This document shows, piece after piece, positions 1 to 9,300 of a stretch of DNA of 46,247 nt. Made by a program: the position numbers and the translations under genes. The DNA is from Gemmatimonadota bacterium (GTDB taxonomy: Bacteria > 4572-55 > J002). Each line of letters starts with the position of its first letter. Within the stretch, counting starts at the first letter, position 1. Under the pieces are notes generated by a model. It made no database searches and was not told where the DNA came from. It worked only from the letters and a program-made list of their open reading frames with translations. The DNA lies in the NCBI GenBank assembly GCA_003697105.1, contig RFFQ01000168.1:1-46247 (forward strand), read 5' to 3'.

Positions 1-633
1 CCCTTGTCTTTTGAGAAATTTGACCCTGTTATTGATTCCTTCGACAATGCCATTTGAGACCCTGTTGATGAAGAAATTCAAGATATATTCTTTGTAGTTT
101 TTCAGTGTTTTCAAGAACAGTTTGACGTATACATTATTGAGGGCTTCTGCTTTCTCAATCCAGGCATTGAGTCGATTTTCGCCTTCGTCTCGCTCAAGCA
201 TTTCATCAAAGATAGCTCGGAATTCCTCTTTGAGTTGATAGACCTTTTCCAACTCTGGTGAACATTTGAAAGCCTTTTCCAGCAGTTGTTTTTCGTCGTC
301 ATAAAGCTTATCCGGATGTTTTAACAGCGCCCAGCGTAAATACTTGAGCCTGACTTCATCCGGAAATTCTTTCCGTAAAGATTTGCGGCATCTGTCCAGA
401 GCCGTATTGATGTGGTTGCTAACATGAAATCGGTCTACAACAATGACTGCGTTAGGCATTCGTTCTTTGGCAACGGAGATAAATCCATCCCACATATCAC
501 AGGAAAATACGGTGATTTGCTGTAGAAATGATTCCCCGAATTTTTCCTGCATATATTTGATAATAAAGTCCTTGTTTCTCTGTGATAGTACATCGATGAC
601 ACATGCTCGTTGAGGCGTCTTTTTCAACCCTCT
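1..633 (-). pseudogene. ISL3-family transposase, C-terminal fragment
   Basis: Reading the minus strand from 633 gives about 211 open codons that run off the left edge. The fragment shows ISL3 (DDE_Tnp_ISL3) hallmarks: a C-D-M-W-D-G-F block with the second catalytic Asp (near 495-510), then V-V-D-R-F-H-V (near 425-450), and near the left edge N-G-I-V-E-G-I-N-N with the catalytic Glu (codon 40-42). The N-terminal zinc/HTH half and the first catalytic Asp are absent: an in-frame TGA lies at 634-636, and no ISL3 N-terminal sequence is recognisable in any frame up to 840. ISL3 transposases are usually 400-450 residues, so this is a 5'-truncated remnant, or one disrupted by a frameshift or deletion. 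It indicates past insertion-sequence activity beside the giant locus. Whether the 3' end is intact cannot be seen. Confidence 0.85.
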
Positions 634-636
634 TCA

Positions 637-804
637 GACATCACCGACCGGTGCTTCCCGCAAAATTCAAACAGAGACGATGGTCACCCGGCTGGTTTTT
701 TTTTGCTCAATTTCAGCTCTTTTTTCGTTTCAATAGCTGATATTCTGCGTCGAACACGTTCATTTTGCGGACGGTCTCCTTGTCAGATGGGGGGTAAAAT
801 TGGG
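637..804. other. Intergenic stretch without recognisable gene
   Basis: Between the broken transposase and the promoter at 805 I see no gene. It contains a T-rich run near 697-706 and several stops in all minus frames. A plus-strand frame open over 610-954 crosses the transposase remnant, the promoter and the structured leader and has no family signature, so I do not count it. An IS terminal inverted repeat may lie here, but the matching end is outside the window. Confidence 0.5.
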
Positions 805-833
805 TTTACACCTCAAAACAAATCTGATATAAT
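805..833 (+). promoter_or_regulatory. Sigma-70-type promoter with extended -10
   Basis: TTTACA (805-810) is followed after exactly 17 bases by TATAAT (828-833), which is preceded by TG one base upstream (825-826), a perfect extended -10. The expected start is near 840. It would drive the membrane-protein gene at 1013, and possibly sfsA, with a leader of about 170 nt. The match is seen directly; activity is inferred. Confidence 0.7.
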
Positions 834-839
834 GGGTCT

Positions 840-1012
840 GTCAAGGGTGAAGCGTTTGCGTCGAACGGCGACGTACCGCCAACACAAAGGACGGAACGCT
901 TCACTCGCTCCCTCTGCGAGAGTCCGCGAGTCGTGTAAACGGCTCGGAAAGTAAGATAGACATCGTTATCCCCCTTAATTTATCATCTTTTTTACCCCAA
1001 CGGAGTAGAGTG
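840..1012 (+). promoter_or_regulatory. Long structured 5' leader of unknown class
   Basis: Downstream of the promoter, GTGAAGCGTT (847-856) is perfectly complementary to AACGCTTCAC (895-904). This 10-bp stem encloses smaller hairpins, for example CGTCG/CGACG (859-863 with 869-873) or the alternative GGCG/CGCC (867-870 with 877-880). A further stem CTCGC/GCGAG (904-908 with 916-920) follows, then CGAG/CTCG (927-930 with 943-946), then an unstructured pyrimidine-rich stretch to a GGAG ribosome-binding site at 1002-1005. I do not recognise a known riboswitch consensus. It could be a cis-regulatory leader, a small RNA, or the leftover end of a mobile element. Confidence 0.4.
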
Positions 1013-1486
1013 ATGAACGCCACCCTCATTTATTATACCCATTTTACCATTGGGATGATCATCGCGTTATATGCGATTTTAGTTTTTACCTTAGATATGC
1101 TTTCCAAAGCGCACGATCTGGATTCGGAGACCTTCAAGACGCTCAATGAGCGGCTTTTTTGGACTGTCTGGATCGGCAATTTTATTGTTCTTGCCGCCCT
1201 TCTCACCGGTGGCTATTTGGGTACACCCTATTTTAAGCTCAAATCGACATGGATTTTTGGGAAGGTACTCGGCTATCTGTTTCTGGCTGGGATCATGGGG
1301 ATGATGGGCACTCGCCTCCTGAAAAAACGGCGGAACGCCCTTGCAGCGAATGATCTACAACAGGCAGGTCACCTCTCTAACCATATCCACCGGTTTGCCT
1401 ATCTCCAATTGATAGGGGTTTTGCTGGTCATCGGATTTGCTTTCAGCCGGCGGATATTCCCGAAATTGATCCTACCCCTGTTTTGA
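1013..1486 (+). CDS. Small four-helix integral membrane protein, function unknown
   Basis: A 157-residue protein. I take the ATG at 1013 rather than the GTG one codon earlier, because GGAG (1002-1005) then lies 7 bases upstream. Four hydrophobic segments are visible at about residues 7-27, 49-70, 80-100 and 128-145. The loop between helices 1 and 2 is short and charged, and the loop between helices 3 and 4 is basic (RLLKKRR) and has His residues (SNHIHRF, about 122-127), which suggests that loop is cytoplasmic. Size and topology resemble small CopD/DUF2269/HemJ-like families, but I see no diagnostic motif, so no function is assigned. It follows the strong promoter at 805-833 and precedes sfsA on the same strand with a 126-base gap holding hairpins. 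Confidence 0.85.
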   Translation: MNATLIYYTHFTIGMIIALYAILVFTLDMLSKAHDLDSETFKTLNERLFWTVWIGNFIVLAALLTGGYLGTPYFKLKSTWIFGKVLGYLFLAGIMGMMGTRLLKKRRNALAANDLQQAGHLSNHIHRFAYLQLIGVLLVIGFAFSRRIFPKLILPLF

Positions 1487-1507
1487 GGAAACCGCACGCT
1501 TTCAGTG

Positions 1508-1569
1508 CCCCATTTGCGGACGTTGCTGGCACGGCACAGACCCGCAAATGGGGTTCGTAGCCCCGAACC
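1508..1569 (+). repeat. Overlapping, mutually exclusive hairpins upstream of sfsA
   Basis: CCCCATTTGCGG (1508-1519) and CCGCAAATGGGG (1542-1553) form a perfect 12-bp inverted repeat with a 22-base loop. Its right arm overlaps a second hairpin, GGTTCG (1552-1557) with CGAACC (1564-1569), loop TAGCCC, so both cannot form fully at once. No T-run follows, so it is not a standard intrinsic terminator. It begins 22 bases after the membrane-protein stop codon and ends 43 bases before the sfsA start. It could be an attenuator, an mRNA-stability element, or a genome-wide intergenic palindrome. Confidence 0.55.
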
Positions 1570-1612
1570 AAGTAAATTATGTAAATATAATTATAGAGGA
1601 TCGCCCCCTCCA

Positions 1613-2311
1613 ATGACCTTTAATCCCCCGTTGATACCGGCAACCTTGATCAAACGATACAAGCGATTTTTAGCCGATGTTATGCTGGAAAACAACAAAC
1701 CGCTTACCGTACATTGCCCCAACTCCGGTAGTATGAAAAGTTGCATCCAACCCGGATGGCACGTAATGATCAGTGACAGCCAAAACCCCAACCGTAAATA
1801 CCGTTATACCTTGGAAATGGTACATAACGGCACATGCTGGATCGGTGTCAATACAAACCGCCCCAACGCCATCGTGGAAGACGCCATTTTAGCCGGAAAC
1901 ATCCCGGAATTAAGCGGGTATGAAGAGATAAAACGGGAGGTGAAATACAGCCAGAATAGCCGGATCGATATTTTATTGAAAAAGGCAGACCAGCGGTGCT
2001 ATGTGGAGGTCAAAAATGTTACGTTAGTGGAAAATGATGGCTTTTACAAATTTCCAGATGCGGTCACCATCCGCGGGCAGAAGCATTTGCAGGATTTAGC
2101 CCAGATGGTTGCAGAAGGGCATCGCGCCGTGATGGTTTATCTCATTCAGCGGAGCGATGGCACCCTGTTTACCCCCGCCGATGCGATCGATCCGGAATAT
2201 GGCAAATTACTGAGAGAGGTACATCAAAAAGGGGTCGAAATCCTGCCCTACCGCGCAGAAGTGACCCCAGAGTGTATCCAAGTTGTGGAGAAAATCGCTC
2301 TAAAATTGTAG
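1613..2311 (+). CDS. sfsA: DNA/RNA nuclease SfsA (sugar fermentation stimulation protein family)
   Basis: A 232-residue protein matching the usual SfsA length (about 230). The N-terminal OB-like part carries the family stretch R-Y-K-R-F-L-A-D-V (15-23) and H-C-P-N-S-G-S-M (34-41). The C-terminal nuclease half shows a PD-(D/E)xK arrangement: S-R-I-D-I with Asp119, then V-E-V-K-N-V-T-L with Glu132 and Lys134, followed by F-P-D-A-V-T-I-R-G-Q-K-H-L (147-159). I chose ATG 1613 because homology begins there; the frame is open back to 1505, but that extension has no family similarity and overlaps the hairpins. AGAGGA at 1595-1600 is a somewhat distant ribosome-binding site. SfsA proteins bind and cut nucleic acid in vitro; their cellular role is still unclear. 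It converges with the minus-strand barrel gene, only 6 bases separating the stop codons. Confidence 0.96.
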   Translation: MTFNPPLIPATLIKRYKRFLADVMLENNKPLTVHCPNSGSMKSCIQPGWHVMISDSQNPNRKYRYTLEMVHNGTCWIGVNTNRPNAIVEDAILAGNIPELSGYEEIKREVKYSQNSRIDILLKKADQRCYVEVKNVTLVENDGFYKFPDAVTIRGQKHLQDLAQMVAEGHRAVMVYLIQRSDGTLFTPADAIDPEYGKLLREVHQKGVEILPYRAEVTPECIQVVEKIALKL

Positions 2312-2317
2312 GCGATC

Positions 2318-3250
2318 TTAGGGTAACACGGCGGAAAGTGAAATCCGGTGAGCATTCCCCAAATCGCTGTCGTTATCCATCATAAAGGCATAATCGAGTT
2401 TGAGCCGGTCAATATTGATACCCACACCGGCAGAGTAGATAAATCGTTTATCCACATCCACCACACGAGACAGCCCGAACCGCATCATAAACACATCTTC
2501 CAGCCCGCGGAGGGGCAGACCCAATTCGCCACCACCGGTCACCCGCTTGATCACTTCTTCTTCGCTACCCGACAGGTCTATTTCCGTCCGTAAGAAATTC
2601 AGCGGGACAAAGGCGATTCCCACCGCATACTTAAAGGGGGAACGCTGTTTTTCTTTATTTTTATCCCAGTTGACTTGCGTGAAAATATCTCGCAACATCA
2701 TCCCTAAACCAAATCGCTGATCCGGCCAAACGGAGATCCCCCCATCGACACCAAATCCGGTGGCGTTACCATCGGTTAAATCGGAATTCACCAGTAAAAA
2801 TTTGCCGGTAATCCCTGCCGAGACGTAATCGTTTAATCGGCGAGCGTAACTGTAAGAGAGGGTGTTTTCCAGCCATGATTTTTCATTCTGGTTGGCATCC
2901 GTCAGTTCGGAGGAGCCCAACGCTACCCAGCTCAACCCGGAGGCACCGGTACCGGCATCCGGCAAGGCATACGCCACATAGCCGTTATTGATGACCTCAT
3001 ACAGATTGGCATACATAAACGTCACTTCCCGCTGGGTCAGATAGCCCAATCCGGCGGGATTCCAGTACGTGGACGACGCATCATCTGCCAGCACTAAAAA
3101 CGCACCGCCCATACCTAACCCCCGCGCGCCGACACCAATCGGTGCAAATGCCCCCTCAAAATTGGAGGACGATGTCATCGAACCTTGTCCCCACCCGGCG
3201 GCAGGGCACAGCAACACAACACTGAGCAACATTACTACTAAGCTACGCAT
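2318..3250 (-). CDS. PorV/PorQ-type (UPF0164) outer-membrane beta-barrel protein
   Basis: A 310-residue protein with a signal peptide (about residues 1-22, cleavage near G-W-G-Q). Right after the plug-like start comes the family signature G-A-R-G-L-G-M-G-G-A-F (42-52), then A-D-D-A-S-S-T-Y-W-N-P-A-G-L (56-69), typical of UPF0164/PorV/PorQ proteins. The rest is alternating polar/hydrophobic strands with turns rich in N, D and G, consistent with an outer-membrane barrel. In Bacteroidota PorV carries cargo of the type IX secretion system and PorQ belongs to its attachment machinery; many relatives in other phyla have no proven role. GGAG lies 8 bases upstream of the ATG. It is the next gene after the giant repeat protein on the same strand (75-base gap), so a role in exporting or anchoring that protein is a reasonable inference, but it is not proven. 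Sure of the family, unsure of the exact subgroup. Confidence 0.8.
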   Translation of the reverse strand: MRSLVVMLLSVVLLCPAAGWGQGSMTSSSNFEGAFAPIGVGARGLGMGGAFLVLADDASSTYWNPAGLGYLTQREVTFMYANLYEVINNGYVAYALPDAGTGASGLSWVALGSSELTDANQNEKSWLENTLSYSYARRLNDYVSAGITGKFLLVNSDLTDGNATGFGVDGGISVWPDQRFGLGMMLRDIFTQVNWDKNKEKQRSPFKYAVGIAFVPLNFLRTEIDLSGSEEEVIKRVTGGGELGLPLRGLEDVFMMRFGLSRVVDVDKRFIYSAGVGINIDRLKLDYAFMMDNDSDLGNAHRISLSAVLP

Positions 3251-3268
3251 GCGACTATCTCCACTTAG

Positions 3269-3319
3269 AAAAAGATGAAGGATGAAGGCAGGATCAAGTG
3301 TACGAGCCCGCCTTCATCC
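3269..3319 (-). terminator. Terminator-like hairpin between giant gene and barrel gene
   Basis: GGATGAAGGC (3280-3289) and GCCTTCATCC (3310-3319) form a perfect 10-bp stem with a 20-base loop, starting 6 bases after the giant gene's stop codon. On the minus strand the stem is followed, after six bases, by five T residues (3273-3269). The long loop and the displaced T-tract make it a weak intrinsic terminator. Partial read-through into the barrel gene would give fewer barrel transcripts than giant transcripts. Confidence 0.5.
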
Positions 3320-3325
3320 GTCAGG

Positions 3326-6300
3326 TTATTGAAGCACCGCACCTACTTTTTTGTAAACATCTTCCGCACCTGAGGTGTAAGAGACGCGAATGATAAACAC
3401 ATACAGCCCATTATTAACCTTATCACCGTTGTCATTGAGACCATTCCAATCCATACTGATCGCGATACCTCGCTCAACGGAATCAAAGAAACCATCCCAC
3501 GGCACCGTCGCCACCAGATCACCCGCCGCATTGTAAATGCTGACTTCAATCTGATCAATCTGCTCTTCGGACACATCCTTGAACCGGATCAAAATTTCCT
3601 GTTCGTCATTCGGCTGCGGAATGGGACTTGCCACAAAGACGGCATCTTCGGTTACGCGGTAGCCGCGCATATCTTTGCCATCGGTGGTATATTGGCGATA
3701 ATTCTGACCTTCTAACTGTCCGGTCATGTATTTTCCTTCATTACCCGCACCATCAAAGACCCGCACGCGATATTTGTTCTTGCCATCGTCCATAAAGACC
3801 CAAATGTCAAACGGTACAAATTCCGCACCCTGCGCAATCGTAGCCAGATTGGTCTTAGACGGATACCACGTGCCATCTTTTGTGGCTTTTGTGACCGAAT
3901 GGGTTGAGAGGACGGGGCGGTCATAACTGCCGCCGGATGACGGACGCACGCCCGGATTATCACCCGTGAAGATCAACTGGCGCAGAACAAGCTCCCACAC
4001 ATCATCATCAACTTCACGCTCGATAAAGAGGGTCGAACCGTTTTCGACCATACCCCAGAAGTGCGCCGAATCCCCGCTGGTCTCAAAGTAGAGTTCAAAT
4101 TGCTCGTCATCCAGTGCCGGCGGCTGGTTATCAACCGTCATGACCAGACCTTCATACACCGAGATCAAGTTGCCGGTGGCACCCGCGTACATCGTAATCG
4201 GGATCGTATCCGTTACCGGCGCAACAAATCCCAGTTGGTTATTCACATCGATCACATAGGTAATGTCAAAATAGCCATTACCGTTGGGGATGATTTCCAG
4301 ATCGTCATCGACTGGGATAGGTCCGGAACTCCGCTGGAATTGGTTATCCACTCCGCTAAAGTCGATATTTAAGCCCTGCACGATCTGGTCAAACGTGTTC
4401 CAGATGGAGCGGATTTGCACCCGGTCTCCGTTTTTGTACACGCCGCGCAAACCGACCGGACGTTCATCGATAAAGTCTGTGCCACCGGGTACTACTTCCG
4501 GCGTCATGGAGGTAAAGTAGAAGGTAGAAGTAAACGGCAGACGCATATCATTCCCTAAGCGGTCGGTCAACGTGACCCGAATTGTGTACTGTCCATCAAC
4601 CGACCCATCTGCGGGCAGGGCATCATCAAACAGATAAACAAAGGTATTGTTATCACTGAACGCCGCCCGCCCTTCTACCGGACCTGCCGGACCTTCGACC
4701 GAAAAATCGTAGCCATTCACCTGATCAATGCCGACCCCCGGAATGCCATACGTGCGGGTAATATCGGTGACGGTTACTTCAACCCGGTCAAAGCTGACAT
4801 CAATATTTGCCTCATTTGCCGGAGTCACACTTGTTACCCGTGGCGGGCGCGTATCGTAGAAGAAACTGCGTGCCCCAGAGACCGTGTGTGGCGATGGTTG
4901 GGCACGATCAACCGCATCGACTTCAATGATGTACTCTCCGTTCCATTCCTCAGTGGTACCGAGAGCGCCGTCACCAATCAGCAGACTCAAACGACCGTCA
5001 CTATATTGCTTGGTACCGGCAATCTCCTGCTGGGAGCCATCCGGTAAGATGCGGATCAAGCGAATTTCCGAATTTTCCACATCAATACCGGCGCCGAGGT
5101 CTTCCAGTTCCACACTCACTTGGGTGACATCTGCTGTTTTCCAGCGGGTGATGTCGGTGGGTTGGGTTCCAACGGTATCCGCCTCCACATAGTAGCTGAG
5201 GAGTCTCGGTGCCGCGTTGTCGTAGATGAAGTGATACCGGTCGGGTACCTCCACCACATTCCCCCCGGCATCGGTCAGCGTTCCTTCGATCACATACAAA
5301 CCTTCTTCTGTGATCGGTTCGTTGCTCAAATCGATATACGCACTATCCACATCTTCATTAAAACGGAAGGTCGTGTTGGTCAGACTTCCATTCGGACCGG
5401 TAATCGAATACTCCAAGAAGGTGATTCCGGCAACCACATCCGCATAGGGATTGCTATCGGAAATTTCCAAAATCAACTGGGTAATCGGTTGTCCGTTGTT
5501 ATCCAAGCTAACCGGCTCTTCCGTGGTACGGGTGATCGGTACGGAATCGGTCTGGACATAAGCTCCGCGCACCCGCGGTGCGGTATAATCCACGATGAAC
5601 GGCACGCTGTGGTAACCAAACTCGCGTAACACCAGTGCGTAATCCCGATCCGAGATCTCCAGCAGGTGTTCTTCATATTGCTCGTAACGGCGGGCGTCCA
5701 TATCAAATTCCATCCCGGGCAGTTCTGGCTGAACGTCTGGCATATTTGGTTCGCGTTCCGGCAGGCGGATCGATTTTTCAGGGGTATTCTCCTGCAGTTC
5801 TACCGGTTCAACCGTGCCTTTGTGAACCGTGCCCGCCTCACGGATAGACTTGCCCGGTTCTGGCATGGTTTCACGCGTCACTTCATCCAGTGATTTCACC
5901 GCTACTTCTGGCTGGAATGCCAGCGCTTCCGGCACGGCTTTGGTTGCTTCAATGAGCGGCAAGCCCCGATCCGCCGGTGAAGGCGGTACTAGACCCGGTA
6001 AGACCGAGACATTGATCGAATTGCCGTTGAGGTCATTTGCCCGTACCCAAATATAATAGAGACCGTCCATCGTTCCATCGGTTTCAATTGGGTTGGGGGA
6101 TGGAACCCTTGCTCCCATCGTCACGATGTTATTCTCTTCATTGATTGAATACCCGAAGCCCACCAAGGGTATTTCACCCAAATTGGCTTTTTCGAGTTTC
6201 ATATCAAAGCTAGAGACATCAAAACCGATGTAATTTTCCGGTTGTTCATTGACCGTCACCGAGAAGCTCCCCACAATATCGGTGGTGCCCGGCGGGTTGG

Positions 6301-9300
6301 CATAGATGTAATGCGGTTCGGGCGAGCTTTCCGTGATGATCGCCCCTTCCACATCATAGCGATAATTGAAGCGGAAAGAGAGTGACGAACCGGTCGCACC
6401 ATTGCCCAAATTATCCACCGGCAAGACCCGCACTTGATATTCACCCAGTTCGGTAATTGCCCCGCCTGCCGGACGGAACTGAATGGCATGATAGACCGGA
6501 ATTCGCACCACCTGACCTTGAATCTGCTCCCCACTAGGACTGATCAAGACGATGTTCGAGGCATCAAAATTGACCCCCACACCCTCAAAATCATGATCGT
6601 ACACATCATCGCTCAAGGTGGCAACGATGGAAGTCACCGGCTCGTAAATTTGCGGTAAACCTTCAATCAGGTTGGTGGTATCGGGATAGACATAAACTCC
6701 GGTCACTGTGGGCGCTTGAGTATCGTACACAAATGTGGCGGTATCGGCACGGGTGGCGGCATTACCCAACTCATCCACCGGATGAACGTGGATTGTGTAA
6801 ACCCCATCCGCCGAACCATCCAATGGTAAAGTGGTATCAAGCTCATATTCCAGCGTAGAGGCAGAAGATGGATTCTCCGGCGAGAAGGTGCTAAAGATGA
6901 AGCGATCCCGCGCGGCAAAATCCCCTTGGCTGGAAACCGAAATCCGCAAGCCAGCCACTTCCAGTGTCGAGCCGCGTGTACCGATGGCGACTTCACCGGA
7001 GTTGGAACCAAAGACAATATAATCATTGGAATTGATAAACCGGATAACCCAATCTTCCGTGGCAAGCTCCGCTCCATCGCCCAACGGACGCACGATGATA
7101 TTCCCACCCTCAGAGCCAACGTCTGACCGGAAGACCACATTGGAGATGGTCGCCACCTCTACCGGATAAGTTTCCGGCAAGGAGACCGTTAGTGTACCAC
7201 TCAAGGTATTGCCAAACGGGTCCGTAACCCACATATCGGACGCCTCCGGATCGAGGAAGCTCTCGTTATCCATTGCTTTTGCCCGTACGGATTCCACCGG
7301 GATGTTGGTCGAATCGCCACCGCTTTCCGGCGTTGGAAAGATTGCGATTTCCGCCGGGATAGTGTACGGATGGGCGACATCCTTTGCCACGCTAAAATAG
7401 ACCGTGTCTGGGGTGGCAAGATTGCCGTTCAGGTCTTGGGTACGAACAATCATCTGGTATGTGCCATTAAAGAGCGGTCGCTCATATTCGGCAATGTGGA
7501 AGACCAGCATATCGCCAAACACCCCGGCACGCTCTAGGTCGATCACATCTGCCGGGAAGATCGAATCTCGCAGGGTGATGGTGGTGGCGTCAAAATCCAC
7601 CCCGGCCGTGTGCCAGCTAGAGCCACCATCCCGAATAATGGCATAGACACTATCCGGAGCGGTACTGTACGGTAGACCGTTATTTTCATCCGGGAAGGTC
7701 GAGATAATCGTTGGGCTAACGGTATCAAATCCATAACGGAAGTTGAACTGACTCGATCCCACATTACCGGCAACGTCTCTCAAGGTTACGCGTACCGTTA
7801 CCAGATCATCTGCTTGCGGCACGGAATCCCCAAAGGTGAAGACAACCAACGATGGACTCTGAATCGAGGTGTAGCCCAAATAGGTACGGCCTCCGGCGGT
7901 GGCGTACACATCTGCCGAATCCAGACCCGTACCGGTATAATGCAGACTATCCGAGACACTCAATTCAATTTGGGAATTGCCCGGCACTAACTCATCGATG
8001 ATCAAGGTAGGCTCGCTAAAGGAGAGTTCAACCGCATCCAACATCGCCCGGGTGGTGTATGGGGCTTGGGTATCCACCGTGAAGTAAACGGAATCCACGA
8101 CCGCCAGACTGTCCACATCACTGCCGCCGTTGCCACTCAGGTCAATCGGCTGGACAAGCATCAGATATTCACCGTCTGTCGAACCATCCGGCAGACCCAG
8201 CGCCGGCTCAGGGCGAAAACCGAGATAACTAAAGGAGCTGGTTTCGCCGACCGTGGTGAAGACAAAGTAATCTCCCGCGTTATAATCAGAGGCAAAGACG
8301 GTAAAGCGCAAGACGCCGTTATCGGTGGTAAAGAGCTGACTCACCTGACCCGTACCTTGCGAACCGGAACGGGTTCCAAACACTTGGAACCGGGTTGCCG
8401 TTTGCCCCGGTGCCGCCACCATCGTGATGATCCAATCTTCGGTTAGGACTTGAGATGGTTGAAGCATACTCACGGCGCTCATCTCCCCGCTGTTGCTGTT
8501 GACCGGCGGCATGTCGATAAATTCCGGCGAGGTTACAAATGCTTGACCGGTACTCACCCGTTCAAAATAGAAGGGCGTACCGCTAATGGGTTCCTCAGTT
8601 GCCGCATCCAGCACTTGAATTTGTTCACCCAACCGCGAGAGGTCAATACCGACACCGGCTTCTACAATCTGCGCACTGGTGGTATCCAGCGGCGCCATAT
8701 CGGCATTGACAATCGCACCGTCCACCGGATTTGTGCGGCGAATTACCGGCGCTTGGCTATCCTGCGTAATCACGAAGGAAATCGGATCCGTCTCGGTGCT
8801 GTTGCCGTTGCGGTCAGTCATTACCACCGAGAGTTCATATTGCCCGTTCAACAAAACGGGGTCAGCCGGTACAAAATAGACCGTGTCACCGGCTTCACTG
8901 TAGAACGTCACATGTGGCATTTCCAGACCTGCCGGATTGATAATCCGTAGATAAGTGGTATCCGGGTTCGTCCAGATACCCGCCGGTTCACATGATGCCG
9001 AGCCGCTGAGGTCTTGGAGAGACGCCCAGAAGCGCGGGACGCTACCACCCGGCTCAATGACCAACACTTGATATTCCACCGGGAAGGTTGCCAGTAGTTC
9101 CGGTGGGGTAGTATCAATGCCGTAATTGAACGTAATCAGCTCGGTGCGGCTGTTCCCCGCCAAGTCGGCACAAGTAACATAAACTCGCACTTCACCTTGA
9201 GTTTCCGGTACGGTGAGGAAAGCATATTGCAGTTCATTTAGATTCACTTCCACCAGATCAAGCGCCATGCTATCGCCATCTGCCGGCAGGAAGGAGGCAC

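Noticed and set aside
610-954. 114-codon plus-strand frame
   Set aside because: It crosses the transposase fragment, the promoter and the structured leader and has no protein signature.
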